Shown here one piece after another: positions 49,491-59,359 of a stretch of DNA of 64,000 bases; position 1 is the stretch's first letter; every line of letters begins with the position of its first letter. The notes beneath the pieces are model-generated. The model did no database searches and was not told the DNA's origin. It saw only the letters and a program-made list of their open reading frames with translations. The stretch is taken from assembly GCF_905171765.1 (NCBI RefSeq), contig NC_053392.1, positions 38,200,956 through 38,264,955 on the forward strand, in the 5' to 3' direction. This DNA comes from Bufo bufo. Its lineage: Eukaryota > Chordata > Amphibia > Anura > Bufonidae. A program made the translations under genes and the position numbers.

Positions 49491-50199
49491 CATGATTTTC
49501 CTAGTTTATGACGTAAAGTCATGATTTTATGAACGACACGGAGGCGAGTATTGCATTCTCAATCTTTACTGTAACCATAGCAGCAAAGAGAAAAAATACA
49601 CAGAAACCATCAAACCATTCCACAAGGGTAACCCCTCCCATAGTCCAGTCCATTAATAGAACCTCCCACCGGAACTCTTCCTCTTTCTTTGTAGCGAAGA
49701 ACTTCAATACTGTATAACCGGACCGGAAATAACTTCCACCAACCTGTTCCAACAGGAAAACTCAACCGAGCAGGGCAGTAACGAAACAGGGCCCATCAGG
49801 AACACCGCCAGAAACGACAACCACTGGAGCAGCAAAAACCAGCCACCGGAAGGGCACTTGGGAACAGCAGAGTAGGACATCAACCTACAGGAAGAAACAT
49901 AAAGGTACATGGTAATCTGCCAGAATCTAAAATTTCAACGGTAGTATAGACCAACTGTGGAGAATAAATAAATAATGAACAAGTAATAAAAAACATAAAT
50001 CAGTTCAACCAAAAAGATCGAGGAATAATAATAATTATAATAATAATTACAATAACCACACAACACAATCAGGGAGGGAACATAACAACTTTATTAATAT
50101 AAGCAGTAATAAATGGTAGCAAAATCGGGAGGGGCAATACTCGTCTCCGTGTCGTTCATAAAATCATGACTTTACGTCATAAAGTAGGAAAATCATGTA
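49491..50199. repeat. DIRS terminal/internal inverted repeat pair (~65-bp arms)
   Basis: The arm catgattttcctagtttatg with acgtaaagtcatgatttt and gaacgacacggaggcgagta recurs as the reverse complement at 50134-50199, with two or three changes. The ~580 bases between include an aataataataattataataa microsatellite (50020-50060) and no gene. Such repeats template the circular intermediate of DIRS elements. Confidence 0.8.
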
Positions 50200-50224
50200 A
50201 TTTTATATCACGACCCGGAGGCTC

Positions 50225-51010
50225 CTATTGCAAGTTCAAAGTGTGGAGATAACAATCAGCCAATCTCATGATGTCCTCCAAGCGAGCTCCCGCCACCGCC
50301 ATAGAAGTAGCCGAGGCTCCTCTGACCGAATGGGCGGAGAATACAGAAGTGTCCACCCCGGATGAGGAAAGGATCCATTTCACCCAGCGGGAAAGGGTGA
50401 CACTAGTTACCGGGCGGAACGGTCTGCGAAAATAAATGAATAAATGAGGAGAAGAAACAGAACGGAGGGAAGAAGTACGAGATAAGTATTCCCTCAGGCA
50501 ACCCACCGGACAAAGGGCCGGAGAATCAGGAAACTCCGGATAAGAGACCGACTTGATGTTCGTTTTTGTACGGCGGGAAATGTTGAAGGAAACTCCATTC
50601 GGGGAAAAAGAGAGAGCATTAAAGTCCAGAGCCCTAACATCCGAAACTCTCTTGCAAGAAACAAGACAGAGTAAGGACACTAGTTTCGCAGACAGCTGCC
50701 GCAGAGAGAGATCCGAATTGGAAGGCCACTGAGAAAAGAAATCCAGAACCAACCGGACGTCCCAAGAAGAGGAGAACCGAGGCTGAGAAGGACGAGAAAG
50801 GCGAGAGCCCTTGAGGAGCCGACAAACCAGAGGATGCTGGCCAATTGGACAACCAGCAAACCCCTGGTGGCGTGAAGAGATCGCCGACCTGAAGACATTC
50901 ATTGTCCTGTAAGCCTTACCCTCATCAAAGAGAGAAGACAAAAACTGAAGTACCTCGGTCACAGGGGCCGAAACGGGATCCAAACCCCGTCCAACGCACC
51001 AACGAGACCA
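50225..51010 (-). pseudogene. DIRS tyrosine recombinase, damaged C-terminus
   Basis: DIRS elements integrate circular DNA with a phage-type tyrosine recombinase. The frame holds the core-binding domain (VTEVLQFLSSLFDEGKAYRT, then MNVFRSAISSRHQ) and the catalytic domain with the first Arg in LVSCKRVSDVRALDFNAL, and H-x-x-R in FSAHSVRGASATSMAVAGA. The final box should supply the Tyr nucleophile within a few residues after LEDIMRLAD, but the frame runs into a stop after CYLHTLNLQ without the expected context. The last helix therefore appears shifted. No ATG is seen at the start of the open stretch (it opens on TTG), so the true start lies upstream or in an overlap with the RT frame. Confidence 0.8.
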
Positions 51011-51239
51011 GATGCCCCAAGCTGATCGATATGCCCGTCTTGTACCGGGGACCCAAGCGCTGTCCCCGATATTCCAGCGATCTCAAACTGCATCCCGAAA
51101 CTCTGCACCCCAGGAGTCGGAGGGAGCCGTCCAATAGGAGAGGATGATGCTGGCCTAGCGGTCCGAGGAGGAGACTCCGGGAGAACGGAAGGAGACGAGG
51201 ATCTTCTATCAGGAGTTCCAGGAGTTGAGGAAACCAGAC

Positions 51240-53354
51240 CTAAGCCCGCCAGAAGGGAACTATCAGGACCAATTCCGCCGACTGGCGACGAATTTGAGAC
51301 AGCACTCGAGGAATCAGCATGAAAGGAGGAAAGGCATACGAAAGATGTCCCGACCAGTCCTGAAGAAGGGCGTCCGCGGCCTCCAACAGAGGGTCTGGCC
51401 TCCAGCTGTAGAACCTGGGAAGATGGGAATTCCAACGCGATACAAAGAGGTCCAGGGTAAATGGTCCCCAAAGGAAATCGATAGAGGCAAATACCGCCGG
51501 ATCCAATCTCCAATCGCTGAAGTCTGAGGTGTACCGAGAACTCCAATCCGCGAAGTTATTGTGAAGGCCCAGGATATATTCCGCGATCACCTTGAATCCA
51601 TTGTCCAGGCAATACGTCCAGAACTCTTTCGCCAAATGAGTCAAGATCGCCGAGTGAGTACCTCCCATGGCGTTGACGTACCAGACCGCAGACACGTTGT
51701 CCATCCTGAGCTTGATGCATGCCGAGATCCTGTTGTTGGCAAAACTGCGAATGGCAAACCACCCCGCCAAGAGTTCCAGAGCATTTATGTGGAGATGGGA
51801 TTCGACCGCCGACCACGGACCCCCAGTGGAGAATCTTTCGCAATGGGCACCCCAGCCGAGAAGACTGGCATCCGCTTCTATGATGAGATCCGGTTGAGGG
51901 CCTACGATGGCTCTGCCGTTCCATGCATCGAGGTTGGAAATCCACCACTCCAGCTCGTCTCTCGTCTCCTGATCCAGGACCACCAAGTGCGCATACACTG
52001 CTCCCGATTGAAGGTGAGCGATCTTTAGCCGTTGAAGAGCTCGATAATGTAACGGAGCCGGGAAGATTACCTGGATGGACGAAGACAAAAGGCCTATAAC
52101 CCGAGCCAAATGACGTAGGGAGACTTGGGGAAGCTTCAGAGTATGATGTAACTCCTTGCGGATGGACCTGACCTTGGAACCCGGAAGACAAAGACTCTGA
52201 GTGGACGAATCTACCACAAATCCCAAAAACTCTATGGACCTGGAAGGTTGAAGGGACGACTTCTCGGTGTTGATGATAAACCCCAGGCCCGTGAGCAGGG
52301 AAATTGACATCCGTAAGTGAGTCAGGAGAATGTTGGGGGACTGAGCCAGGATCAGGATATCGTCCAAGTAAATTATCAGACGAATCCCTTGAAGACGGAG
52401 CCAAGATACCACCGGTTTCATCAGCTTGGTGAAGCACCAAGGAGCCGAAGAAAGGCCGAAGGGAAGGCAGGTGAATCGCCAGACCTGACCGCTCCACAGG
52501 AATTGAAGGAGGTCCCTGGAAGGTGGAGCAATGGGAACCGTCAGGTACGCGTCCTTCAAGTCCAACTTCACCATCCAATCGTACGGAACAATAAGGTCCC
52601 TGAGTAAGTGGATACCCTCCATTTTGAAATGGCAGTACCGTATAAAATGGTTGAGACGTTTCAGGTTTATGACTGGTCGAAACTGACCCCCTTTTTTCTG
52701 TACCAAGAAAATGTCGCTGATGATTCCCCCTTCTGGAATCGGGGCAAGCTCTATAGCCCCCTTCAAACGGAGGGAATGAAGCTCCGTGTTCAAGCAATGT
52801 TGGGATTGACTTGAAAGCACTCTCGGGTGCGGATAGGGGAGGAATAGAGGAGAACCAGTCAGTTCTATATGAAACCCCCGGATCGTGGATAGGATCCATG
52901 GGTCGGATGTGATGCGGGACCAAGCATCCAAAAAATGATGGAGTCTGCCCCCTATGCAATGGTTTGAAAAAGACATTTGATTCTGGTAACTTACCGAGGG
53001 GACGTCTTGATCCTGAGAATCCCCTGAAGGACCGGGATCTACCGGATGAACCTCTGGATGGGAAAAAAGAGGATTGCGACCTCTGGTCCTGGTACACCTG
53101 GCGCTGATTGAAGGAGCCTCGACCGCTGCCACGGGTCTGGAAATGGGCACGGCCGGACAGACGGCCCCTAAAACTGCTGGCCCTAGAAGAGACTCTCCCC
53201 TGAAAAACTTTTCGCATGGAGCTTTGGGCCTTATCCAACGCGGTGAAAGGTCCGACAAACTTGCCCAGATCCTTAATGAAAGTATCACCGAATAGGAGCC
53301 CCTGTGCCTCCTTGCCCGACTCAGTAAGAGCCATGTTGGACAACTTTGGCTCAA
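51240..53354 (-). CDS. DIRS reverse transcriptase-RNase H
   Basis: The RT begins near residue 130 (GGRLHHFLDAWSRITSDPWI) and contains LKGAIELAPIPEGGIISDIF, FLVQKKGGQFRPVINLKRLN, MVKLDLKDAYLTVPIAPPSR, CLPFGLSSAPWCFTKLMKPV and the catalytic box IIYLDDILILAQ. RNase H follows with DLIIEADASLLGWGAHCE, then HINALELLAGWFAIRSF, LRMDNVSAVWYVNAMGG and HNNFADWSSR. The final ~100 residues (GPFTLDLFVSRWNSHLPRFY and on) match the usual DIRS end. The frame is uninterrupted. The first ~120 residues overlap gag and are probably not translated as written. Confidence 0.9.
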   Translation of the reverse strand: MSQSCPTWLLLSRARRHRGSYSVILSLRIWASLSDLSPRWIRPKAPCEKFFRGESLLGPAVLGAVCPAVPISRPVAAVEAPSISARCTRTRGRNPLFSHPEVHPVDPGPSGDSQDQDVPSVSYQNQMSFSNHCIGGRLHHFLDAWSRITSDPWILSTIRGFHIELTGSPLFLPYPHPRVLSSQSQHCLNTELHSLRLKGAIELAPIPEGGIISDIFLVQKKGGQFRPVINLKRLNHFIRYCHFKMEGIHLLRDLIVPYDWMVKLDLKDAYLTVPIAPPSRDLLQFLWSGQVWRFTCLPFGLSSAPWCFTKLMKPVVSWLRLQGIRLIIYLDDILILAQSPNILLTHLRMSISLLTGLGFIINTEKSSLQPSRSIEFLGFVVDSSTQSLCLPGSKVRSIRKELHHTLKLPQVSLRHLARVIGLLSSSIQVIFPAPLHYRALQRLKIAHLQSGAVYAHLVVLDQETRDELEWWISNLDAWNGRAIVGPQPDLIIEADASLLGWGAHCERFSTGGPWSAVESHLHINALELLAGWFAIRSFANNRISACIKLRMDNVSAVWYVNAMGGTHSAILTHLAKEFWTYCLDNGFKVIAEYILGLHNNFADWSSRYTSDFSDWRLDPAVFASIDFLWGPFTLDLFVSRWNSHLPRFYSWRPDPLLEAADALLQDWSGHLSYAFPPFMLIPRVLSQIRRQSAELVLIVPFWRA

Positions 53355-54336
53355 TCTTGATGAGGATTGCTTTCCTCCGTTCCATGGAAAGTGAAGAATT
53401 CACGTTTCCAACCTTACAGATGGCGCGCTGAGCCCAGCCACGCAGCTCATCTGGGTCAATGGGAGTGCCCTCAGATCTGGCAGATTCTGCCAACTCAAAA
53501 ATTTTGATCAAGGGACCTAAGCTATCCAGCAATTTATCTTGGCAGGCACGTAATGCCGAGTCGAGCCCTCTGCGGGGATTAAAGCCAGTCTTGGCTAAAA
53601 ATTGGATCATTTTAGGATCCACATTGGGGGTTTCACAAACTTTGTTTGGGACTAAGGGACGCGGGCACTCGGCCTTTAACTTGCTGCGCGTCTCCTTAGA
53701 AAGGGGTCTCCTAACCCTGTCCTCCAAATATCGGGCCACATGTGGAGTGGGTAACCACTCAGCGGACCGCGGATGATGTAAACTATCCGGGTCGAACAAT
53801 GGTTCGCCCGAAGGGTCCACAAGGGAAGTTGTTGTCCCATGAGTCTCAGGGGCCGTACTAGCCGACGGGCGAGACCGAGGGATTTCAGTGACGAAATCCT
53901 CATCTTCCACTAGGACCTCCTCTAGGTCTAGGTCAGAGGCACTATGGCCATCACTATAAGCCTCCTCCTCGGACTCCAATTCTGAGTCAGAACTAGGGAC
54001 GGGCTGAGCCCGAGCTGACTTCCAGGGGCGCGCTTTTTCTGCCTGGCGCGAGCAGGCTCGCTTGCGTGAACTAAGAACGCGGTCTTGTGATAGAACTAGG
54101 CTATCTGATTCTGCAATTCTGGAGGCATTAGCGGCAGGGGGATTAGGGGCAGGGTTCTGAACCCTCAGAGCTTGGGTAATGGATTGTGAAATGACAGAGG
54201 ACATGGAGCCCATAGCACTGTTAATAGCCTCTGTAATAGACTGCTGTAATGCTGACTGGGGCAAAGCAGGCGAGGCTGGGGTGGGCATTAAGGTAGGAGA
54301 GGGGGCAGCTACAATGGGCTGTGTAGGAAGAGACAT
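51556..54336 (-). CDS. DIRS gag-like protein with an unusually long open extension over the RT
   Basis: The ATG at 54336 opens a 926-codon frame. Residues 1-150 are Ser/Ala/Pro-rich and then acidic (SDSELESEEEAYSDGHSASD). Residues 160-330 are the conserved gag-like core (EWLPTPHVARYLEDRVRRPL, then PKMIQFLAKTGFNPRRGLDS and GLLFGDTFIKDLGKFVGPFT). Residues 375-450 are Arg/Ser/Gly-rich and probably bind nucleic acid. After about residue 450 the frame lies opposite the RT frame and reads a Ser/Gly/Pro/His-rich sequence with no known domain. It stays open for about 1.4 kb. I regard the first ~450 residues as gag and the rest as uncertain. Confidence 0.75.
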   Translation of the reverse strand: MSLPTQPIVAAPSPTLMPTPASPALPQSALQQSITEAINSAMGSMSSVISQSITQALRVQNPAPNPPAANASRIAESDSLVLSQDRVLSSRKRACSRQAEKARPWKSARAQPVPSSDSELESEEEAYSDGHSASDLDLEEVLVEDEDFVTEIPRSRPSASTAPETHGTTTSLVDPSGEPLFDPDSLHHPRSAEWLPTPHVARYLEDRVRRPLSKETRSKLKAECPRPLVPNKVCETPNVDPKMIQFLAKTGFNPRRGLDSALRACQDKLLDSLGPLIKIFELAESARSEGTPIDPDELRGWAQRAICKVGNVNSSLSMERRKAILIKIEPKLSNMALTESGKEAQGLLFGDTFIKDLGKFVGPFTALDKAQSSMRKVFQGRVSSRASSFRGRLSGRAHFQTRGSGRGSFNQRQVYQDQRSQSSFFPSRGSSGRSRSFRGFSGSRRPLGKLPESNVFFKPLHRGQTPSFFGCLVPHHIRPMDPIHDPGVSYRTDWFSSIPPLSAPESAFKSIPTLLEHGASFPPFEGGYRACPDSRRGNHQRHFLGTEKRGSVSTSHKPETSQPFYTVLPFQNGGYPLTQGPYCSVRLDGEVGLEGRVPDGSHCSTFQGPPSIPVERSGLAIHLPSLRPFFGSLVLHQADETGGILAPSSRDSSDNLLGRYPDPGSVPQHSPDSLTDVNFPAHGPGVYHQHREVVPSTFQVHRVFGICGRFVHSESLSSGFQGQVHPQGVTSYSEASPSLPTSFGSGYRPFVFVHPGNLPGSVTLSSSSTAKDRSPSIGSSVCALGGPGSGDERRAGVVDFQPRCMERQSHRRPSTGSHHRSGCQSSRLGCPLRKILHWGSVVGGRIPSPHKCSGTLGGVVCHSQFCQQQDLGMHQAQDGQRVCGLVRQRHGRYSLGDLDSFGERVLDVLPGQWIQGDRGIYPGPSQ

Positions 54337-54680
54337 TGTAAGGAGTTAGTCACTCCGGAAGAACCGCAAACCTGATGAAGAAAATAAGCGCAGTAGCAAT
54401 GGCGCAGCCGACAAGAGGAAGCTCCGCCCACCAGAAACGCGGGAACGGGGACACTGTCCGGCTTCTAAACACGCCCCCAATCCGGCCCAAAGTGAAGCAG
54501 GCCGGAGGGAGGCGTAAGATGGCGCCCGAGAATCTTGGGGCGCTGGAGGGAAAATGACGGGTGCCGGGATCTCGTCTCGCGAGACCACGGAAGTAAAACG
54601 CGCACAGCTCAGAGAGATGGAGCCGGCGCGAACGGAGGTAAGAGAAAAGGAAGGGGGGGGGCGGACGAGCAGCAACCCGC
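54337..54680. other. DIRS 5' non-coding region
   Basis: GC-rich, CpG-containing leader upstream of gag on the minus strand (ctcgcgagac, acgcgggaacggggac and similar). It has a G-run at 54652-54661. No clear inverted terminal repeat was recognised before the gypsy LTR begins at 54681. Confidence 0.5.
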
Positions 54681-55322
54681 TGTCACGGCTGTATGTGAGC
54701 AACAATAGTATACACAGTAAAGAGCTACTGACCGGACCCAAACTAGGGAGGATAAAGGGTGACCCCTGTCCGACCCTCAAAGCTCTCCCTATGCTGCTAA
54801 AGCACATGCCCGGATCCAAATGGCGGAACGAGGCATGCCCACGTGCCTAAGACTGATGACCACTGTAACCCCTACAATAGTGGAAGGGGCACGGCCACCG
54901 GTGCCCTACTCAGTATATGGAGGGAACTGTGGCCACCTCAGATCCAGTCAGAAAATAATCAGGTACACAACAATGTCTGTACACTTAGCTGAAGGTGTTG
55001 CAGCCGCAGAGAAGACGGATCCAAGGACAGCTGGCAATATCCGGAGTGCTTGCTGCAGCAGAACACAGGTCCAGTGAACTGATAGCTACAAGTGAAGATA
55101 CTAAAGCAAGAGCTACAACTGAAATGAGAACTATAATCCACGCCCTACAATAGGAGGAGGGGTGATATAAAGAGGGGGAAATCAAGCGCATGAGGAACAG
55201 CTGGGAGGAAGGAAACCAAAAGTAAACAGAGCAGTGAGAACTCCTCCCAGCTCTAGTAGTGACATCATCACAGGGGTGGAGAAACAGAGCTGTGAGAACG
55301 TCCCAAAGCTCTGGTAGTGACA
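54681..55322 (-). repeat. 3' LTR of the second gypsy element
   Basis: The 642-bp segment starts TGTCACGGCTGT and ends GGTAGTGACA in plus-strand reading, giving TG...CA ends with a longer imperfect inverted match (tgtcac / gtgaca). A polypurine tract adjoins at 55323. The partner LTR is outside the window, so identity and target duplication cannot be judged. Confidence 0.85.
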
Positions 55323-57613
55323 GTACCCCCCCCTCTACGGGTGGACTCCGGACACCCAGGACCCACCTTCTCAGGATGAGCCCTATGAAATGCCCTGATG
55401 AGGCGAGTGGCTTTAATGTCCGACACCGGAACCCACATCCTCTCCTCAGGACCATAACCCTTCCAATGAACGAGGTACTGAAGATAACCGCGGACAATGC
55501 GAGAGTCCACAATTCTGGAAACCTCAAACTCCAGATTGCCATCAACCAAAATCGGAGGAGGAGGCAAAGAGGAGGGTACCGTGGGCTGGACATATGGTTT
55601 TAAGAGAGATCTATGAAATACATTATGTATCTTCCAAACCCGTGGAAGATCCAGACGGAAGGCAACAGGATTGATGACTGACAAGATTTTATAAGGCCCA
55701 ATAAACTTGGGACCCAATTTCCAGGAGGGAACCTTCAGTTTAATGTTTCTTGTAGACAACCACACCAGATCACCCACATTCAGGTCCGGACCAGGCACAC
55801 GTCTCTTATCAGCCACACGCCTATACCTCTCACTCATCTTTTTAAGATTACTCTGAATCTTTTGCCAAATGGTAGACAAAGACGAGGAAAATCTCTCCTC
55901 CTCAGGTAAACCAGAAAGAGCCCCTCCCGAGAATGTCCCAAACTGCGGATGGAACCCATGTGCACCAAAGAATGGTGACTTATCAGAAGATTCCTGACGA
56001 CGGTTGTTCAGAGCAAACTCAGCAAGAGGGAGAAATTAACACCAATCCTCCTGGTTCTCTGCCACAAAACAGCGCAAATATGTCTCCAGATTCTGATTGA
56101 GGCGCTCAGTCTGACCATCCGACTGCGGGTGAAAAGCAGAAGAGAAGGACAGCCGAAACCCCAGGCGAGAACAGAAAGCCTTCCAGAACCTGGACACAAA
56201 CTGCGTGCCTCTATCGGAAACAATATCAGAGGGAATGCCGTGCAATTTAACAATATGGTCGACAAAAGCTTGCGCCAACGTTTTAGCTTTGGGTAAACCA
56301 GGGAAAGGTACGAAATGAGCCATCTTGCTAAAACGGTCCACCACCACCAGGATCACCGACTTCCCCGAGGAACGAGGAAGATCCGTGATAAAGTCCATGG
56401 ACAGGTGTGTCCAAGGACGGGAATGTATGGGTAACGGGAGAAGGGAACCTGAAGGCCGTGAACGAGGGACCTTAGCGCGAGCGCACGTCTCACAAGCAGC
56501 CACAAAACCCTCCACCGACTTACGAAGAGCCGGCCACCAAAATCTCCGAGCAATGAGATCTACCGTGGCTCTACTCCCGGGGTGACCAGCAAGAACCGTA
56601 TCATGATGCTCCTTAAAGAGTTTGTGACGTAGCTCAGGAGGCACGAACAACTTCCCAGAAGGACAACGGGCAGGTGCCTCAGTCTGAGCAGCCTGGACCT
56701 CGGCCTCCAAATCGGAATATAGAGCAGAAACAACTACCCCCTCCTCCAAAATGGGACCCGGGTCCTCGGAGTTTCCTCCTCCCGGAAAACAGCGAGAGAG
56801 AGCATCAGCCTTCACATTTTTTATCCCAGGTCGGAATGTAACAACAAAATTGAATCTGGAGAAGAACAGAGACCATCTGGCCTGTCTCGGATTCATACGC
56901 CTGGCCGACTCTAAGTATGCCAGATTTTTATGGTCGGTAAAAACGGTGATAGGGTGCCTGGCCCCCTCCAACCAATGGCGCCATTCCTCGAAAGCCAACT
57001 TGATGGCCAACAACTCCCTATCTCCCACATCATAGTTTCTCTCTGCCGGGGAGAGTTTTTTAGAGAAAAAGGCACAGGGTCGCCATTTGGCAGGAGAAGG
57101 GCCCTGGGACAAAACCGCACCCACACCCACCTCGGAAGCATCCACCTCAACAATAAAAGGTAAGGAAACATCGGGATGCACCAAGACGGGAGCAGACGCA
57201 AAACTCTCTTTAATCTTAGAAAAGGCTGCAAGCGCCTCCTCCGACCAAGAGGAAAAATCCGCCCCCTTTTTTGTCATGTCAGTAAGGGGTTTGACAACAG
57301 AGGAATAATTCAAAATGAACTTTCTGTAATAGTTCGCAAAACCCAGAAAGCGCATCAATGCCTTCTGAGTCTCAGGAAGCTCCCACTCAAGTACAGCACG
57401 GACCTTCTCCGGATCCATGCGAAAACCAGAAGCAGAGAGGAGAAAACCCAGAAATTGAATCTCCGATACCATAAAAAGACATTTCTCCAGCTTGGCGTAC
57501 AATTTATTTTCCCGCAGAATCTGCAGAACCTGAAAAAGATGATCCTGATGGGTCTGAACATCAGGGGAAAAAATCAAAATATCATCAAGATACACCAATA
57601 CAAATTTCCCCAT
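55268..57613 (-). pseudogene. Gypsy RT end, RNase H, integrase and chromodomain (one in-frame stop)
   Basis: The frame starts, next to the inserted element, inside RT at GKFVLVYLDDILIFSPDV (catalytic YLDD). It continues through the RT thumb, RNase H (IVEVDASEVGVGAVLSQG, then VGDRELLAIKLAFEEWRHWL and VFTDHKNLAYL), the integrase zinc region (HDTVLAGHPGSRATVDLIAR, then FVAACETCARAKVPRSRPSG) and catalytic core with SMDFITDLPRSSGKSVILVV, DIVSDRGTQFVSRFWKAFC and SFSSAFHPQSDGQTERLNQN, so all three acids are present. A TAA at 56036-56038 interrupts. After it come the C-terminal domain (GPKFIGPYKILSVINPVAFR) and chromodomain (VSRIVDSRIVRGYLQYLVHW). Confidence 0.92.
55323..55338 (-). other. Polypurine tract of the second gypsy element
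   Basis: On the minus strand gtagaggggggggtac directly precedes the LTR. This resembles the tract of the first gypsy (gggagggtac) and fixes the orientation. Confidence 0.75.
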
Positions 57614-57769
57614 TAACCACCTCCGGACCGCCTAACGCAGGATCGCGTTCCGGAGGTGGCAGCGCTGCGCACAGTCACGCATATACGCGTCATCTCGCGA
57701 GACGCGAGACTTCCTGTGAACGCGCGCACACAGGCGCGCGCGCTCACAGGAACGGAAGGTAAGAGAGTT

Positions 57770-57932
57770 GATCTCCAGCCTGCCAGCGGCGATCGTTCGC
57801 TGGCAGGCTGGAGATGTGTTTTTTTTAACCCCTAACAGGTATATTAGACGCTGTTTTGATAACAGCGTCTAATATACCTGCTACCTGGTCCTCTGGTGGT
57901 CCCCTTTGTTTGGATCGACCACCAGAGGACAC
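57770..57932. repeat. Three consecutive perfect hairpins
   Basis: The inverted pairs are atctccagcctgccagcg / cgctggcaggctggagat (57772-57814), caggtatattagacgctgtt / aacagcgtctaatatacctg (57835-57881) and tcctctggtggtc / gaccaccagagga (57890-57930). They are unrelated to each other and spaced by 10-20 bases, echoing the hairpin train in the other TTAA element. Confidence 0.9.
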
Positions 57933-58069
57933 AGGTAGCTCAGTAAAGTATCACCAAGCACCACTACACTACACTACACCACCCCCCATCACTTATTAAC
58001 CCCTTATTAGCCCCTGACCACCCCTAATCACCCCTGATCACCCCATATAGACTCCCTGATCACCCCCCT

Positions 58070-59350
58070 GTCATTGATTACCCCCCTGTCATTGATTACC
58101 CCCCTGTAAAGCTCCATTCAGATGTCCGCATGATTTTTACGGATGCACTGATACATGGATCGGATCCGCAAAACGCATCCGGTCGTCTGAATGAAGCCTT
58201 ACAGGGGCATGATCAATGACTGTGGTGATCACCCACCTGTCATTGATTACCCCCCTGTAAAGCTCCATTCAGATGTCCGCATGATTTTTACGGATGCACT
58301 GATAGATGGATCGGATCCGCAAAACGCATCCGGACGTCTGAATGAAGCCTTACAGGGGCATGATCAATGACTGTGGTGATCACCCCATATAGACTCCCTG
58401 ATCACCCCCCTGTCATTGATTACCCCCCTGTCATTGATTACCCCCCTGTAAAGCTCCATTCAGATGTCCGCATGATTTTTACGGATGCACTGATAGATGG
58501 ATCGGATCCGCAAAACGCATCCGGACGTCTGAATGAAGCCTTACAGGGGCATGATCAATGACTGTGGTGATCACCCCATATAGACTCCCTGATCACCCCC
58601 CTGTAAAGCTCCATTCAGATGTCCGCATGATTTTTACGGATGCACTGATACATGGATCGGATCCGCAAAACGCATCCGGTCGTCTGAATGAAGCCTTACA
58701 GGGGCATGATCAATGACTGTGGTGATCACCCCCCTGTCATTGATTACCCCCCTGTAAAGCTCCATTCAGATGTCCGCATGATTTTTACGGATGCACTGAG
58801 AGATGGATCGGATCCGCAAAACGCATCCGGACGTCTGAATGAAGCCTTACAGGGGCATGATCAATGACTGTGGTGATCACCCCATATAGACTCCCTGATC
58901 ACCCCCCTGTCATTGATTACCCCCCTGTCATTGATTACCCCCCTGTAAAGCTCCATTCAGATGTCCGCATGATTTTTACGGATGCACTGATAGATGGATC
59001 GGATCCGCAAAACGCATCCGGACGTCTGAATGAAGCCTTACAGGGGCATGATCAATGACTGTGGTGATCACCCCATATAGACTCCCTGATTACCCCCCTG
59101 TCATTGATTACCCCCCTGTAAAGCTCCATTCAGATGTCCGCATGATTTTTACGGATGCACTGATAGATGGATCGGATCCGCAAAACGCATCCGGACGTCT
59201 GAATGAAGCCTTACACGGGCGTGATCAATGACTGTGGTTATCACCCCATATAGACTCCCTGATCACCCCCCTGTCATTGATCACCCCCCTGTCATTGATC
59301 ACCCCCCTGTCATTGATCACCCCCCTGTCATTGATCACCCCTCTGTAAGG
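58070..59350. repeat. Tandem repeat of seven units, 151-191 bp each
   Basis: The marker gatgtccgcatgatttttac occurs at about 58121, 58272, 58463, 58618, 58769, 58960 and 59133. Length steps of about 18-20 bases come from a variable number of the sub-repeat cattgattacccccctgt and from presence or absence of a ccccatatagactccctgat block. Each unit contains an internal inverted pair, cattcagatgtccg / cggacgtctgaatg. Repeated short open frames here (MTVVITPYRLPDHPPV) are artefacts. Confidence 0.92.
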
Positions 59351-59359
59351 CTCCATTCA

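Larger units (their letters stand above)
49490..54680 (-). mobile_element. DIRS-type retrotransposon (tyrosine recombinase)
   Basis: On the minus strand, gag (from 54336), RT/RNase H (53354-51240) and a tyrosine recombinase (about 51000-50225) follow one another with overlaps, the arrangement of DIRS elements. The 3' non-coding part (49490-50224) contains a ~65-bp inverted pair (49491-49556 and 50134-50199), plus a short direct match (cggaggcnnntattgc at 49540 and 50207), as expected for inverted terminal and internal complementary regions. The 5' terminal repeat was not found. It either lies in 54337-54680 unrecognised or was removed by the gypsy insertion at 54681. Confidence 0.85.

Noticed and set aside
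50959..51546. 195-codon Ser/Pro-rich frame in the DIRS element
   Set aside because: It lies in the gag frame opposite the RT end and recombinase linker and has no domain. It is noted only as part of the open-frame oddity.
58070..59350. CRISPR-like regular repeat array
   Set aside because: Repeats are far too long, the intervening DNA is itself repeated, and the genome is clearly vertebrate.
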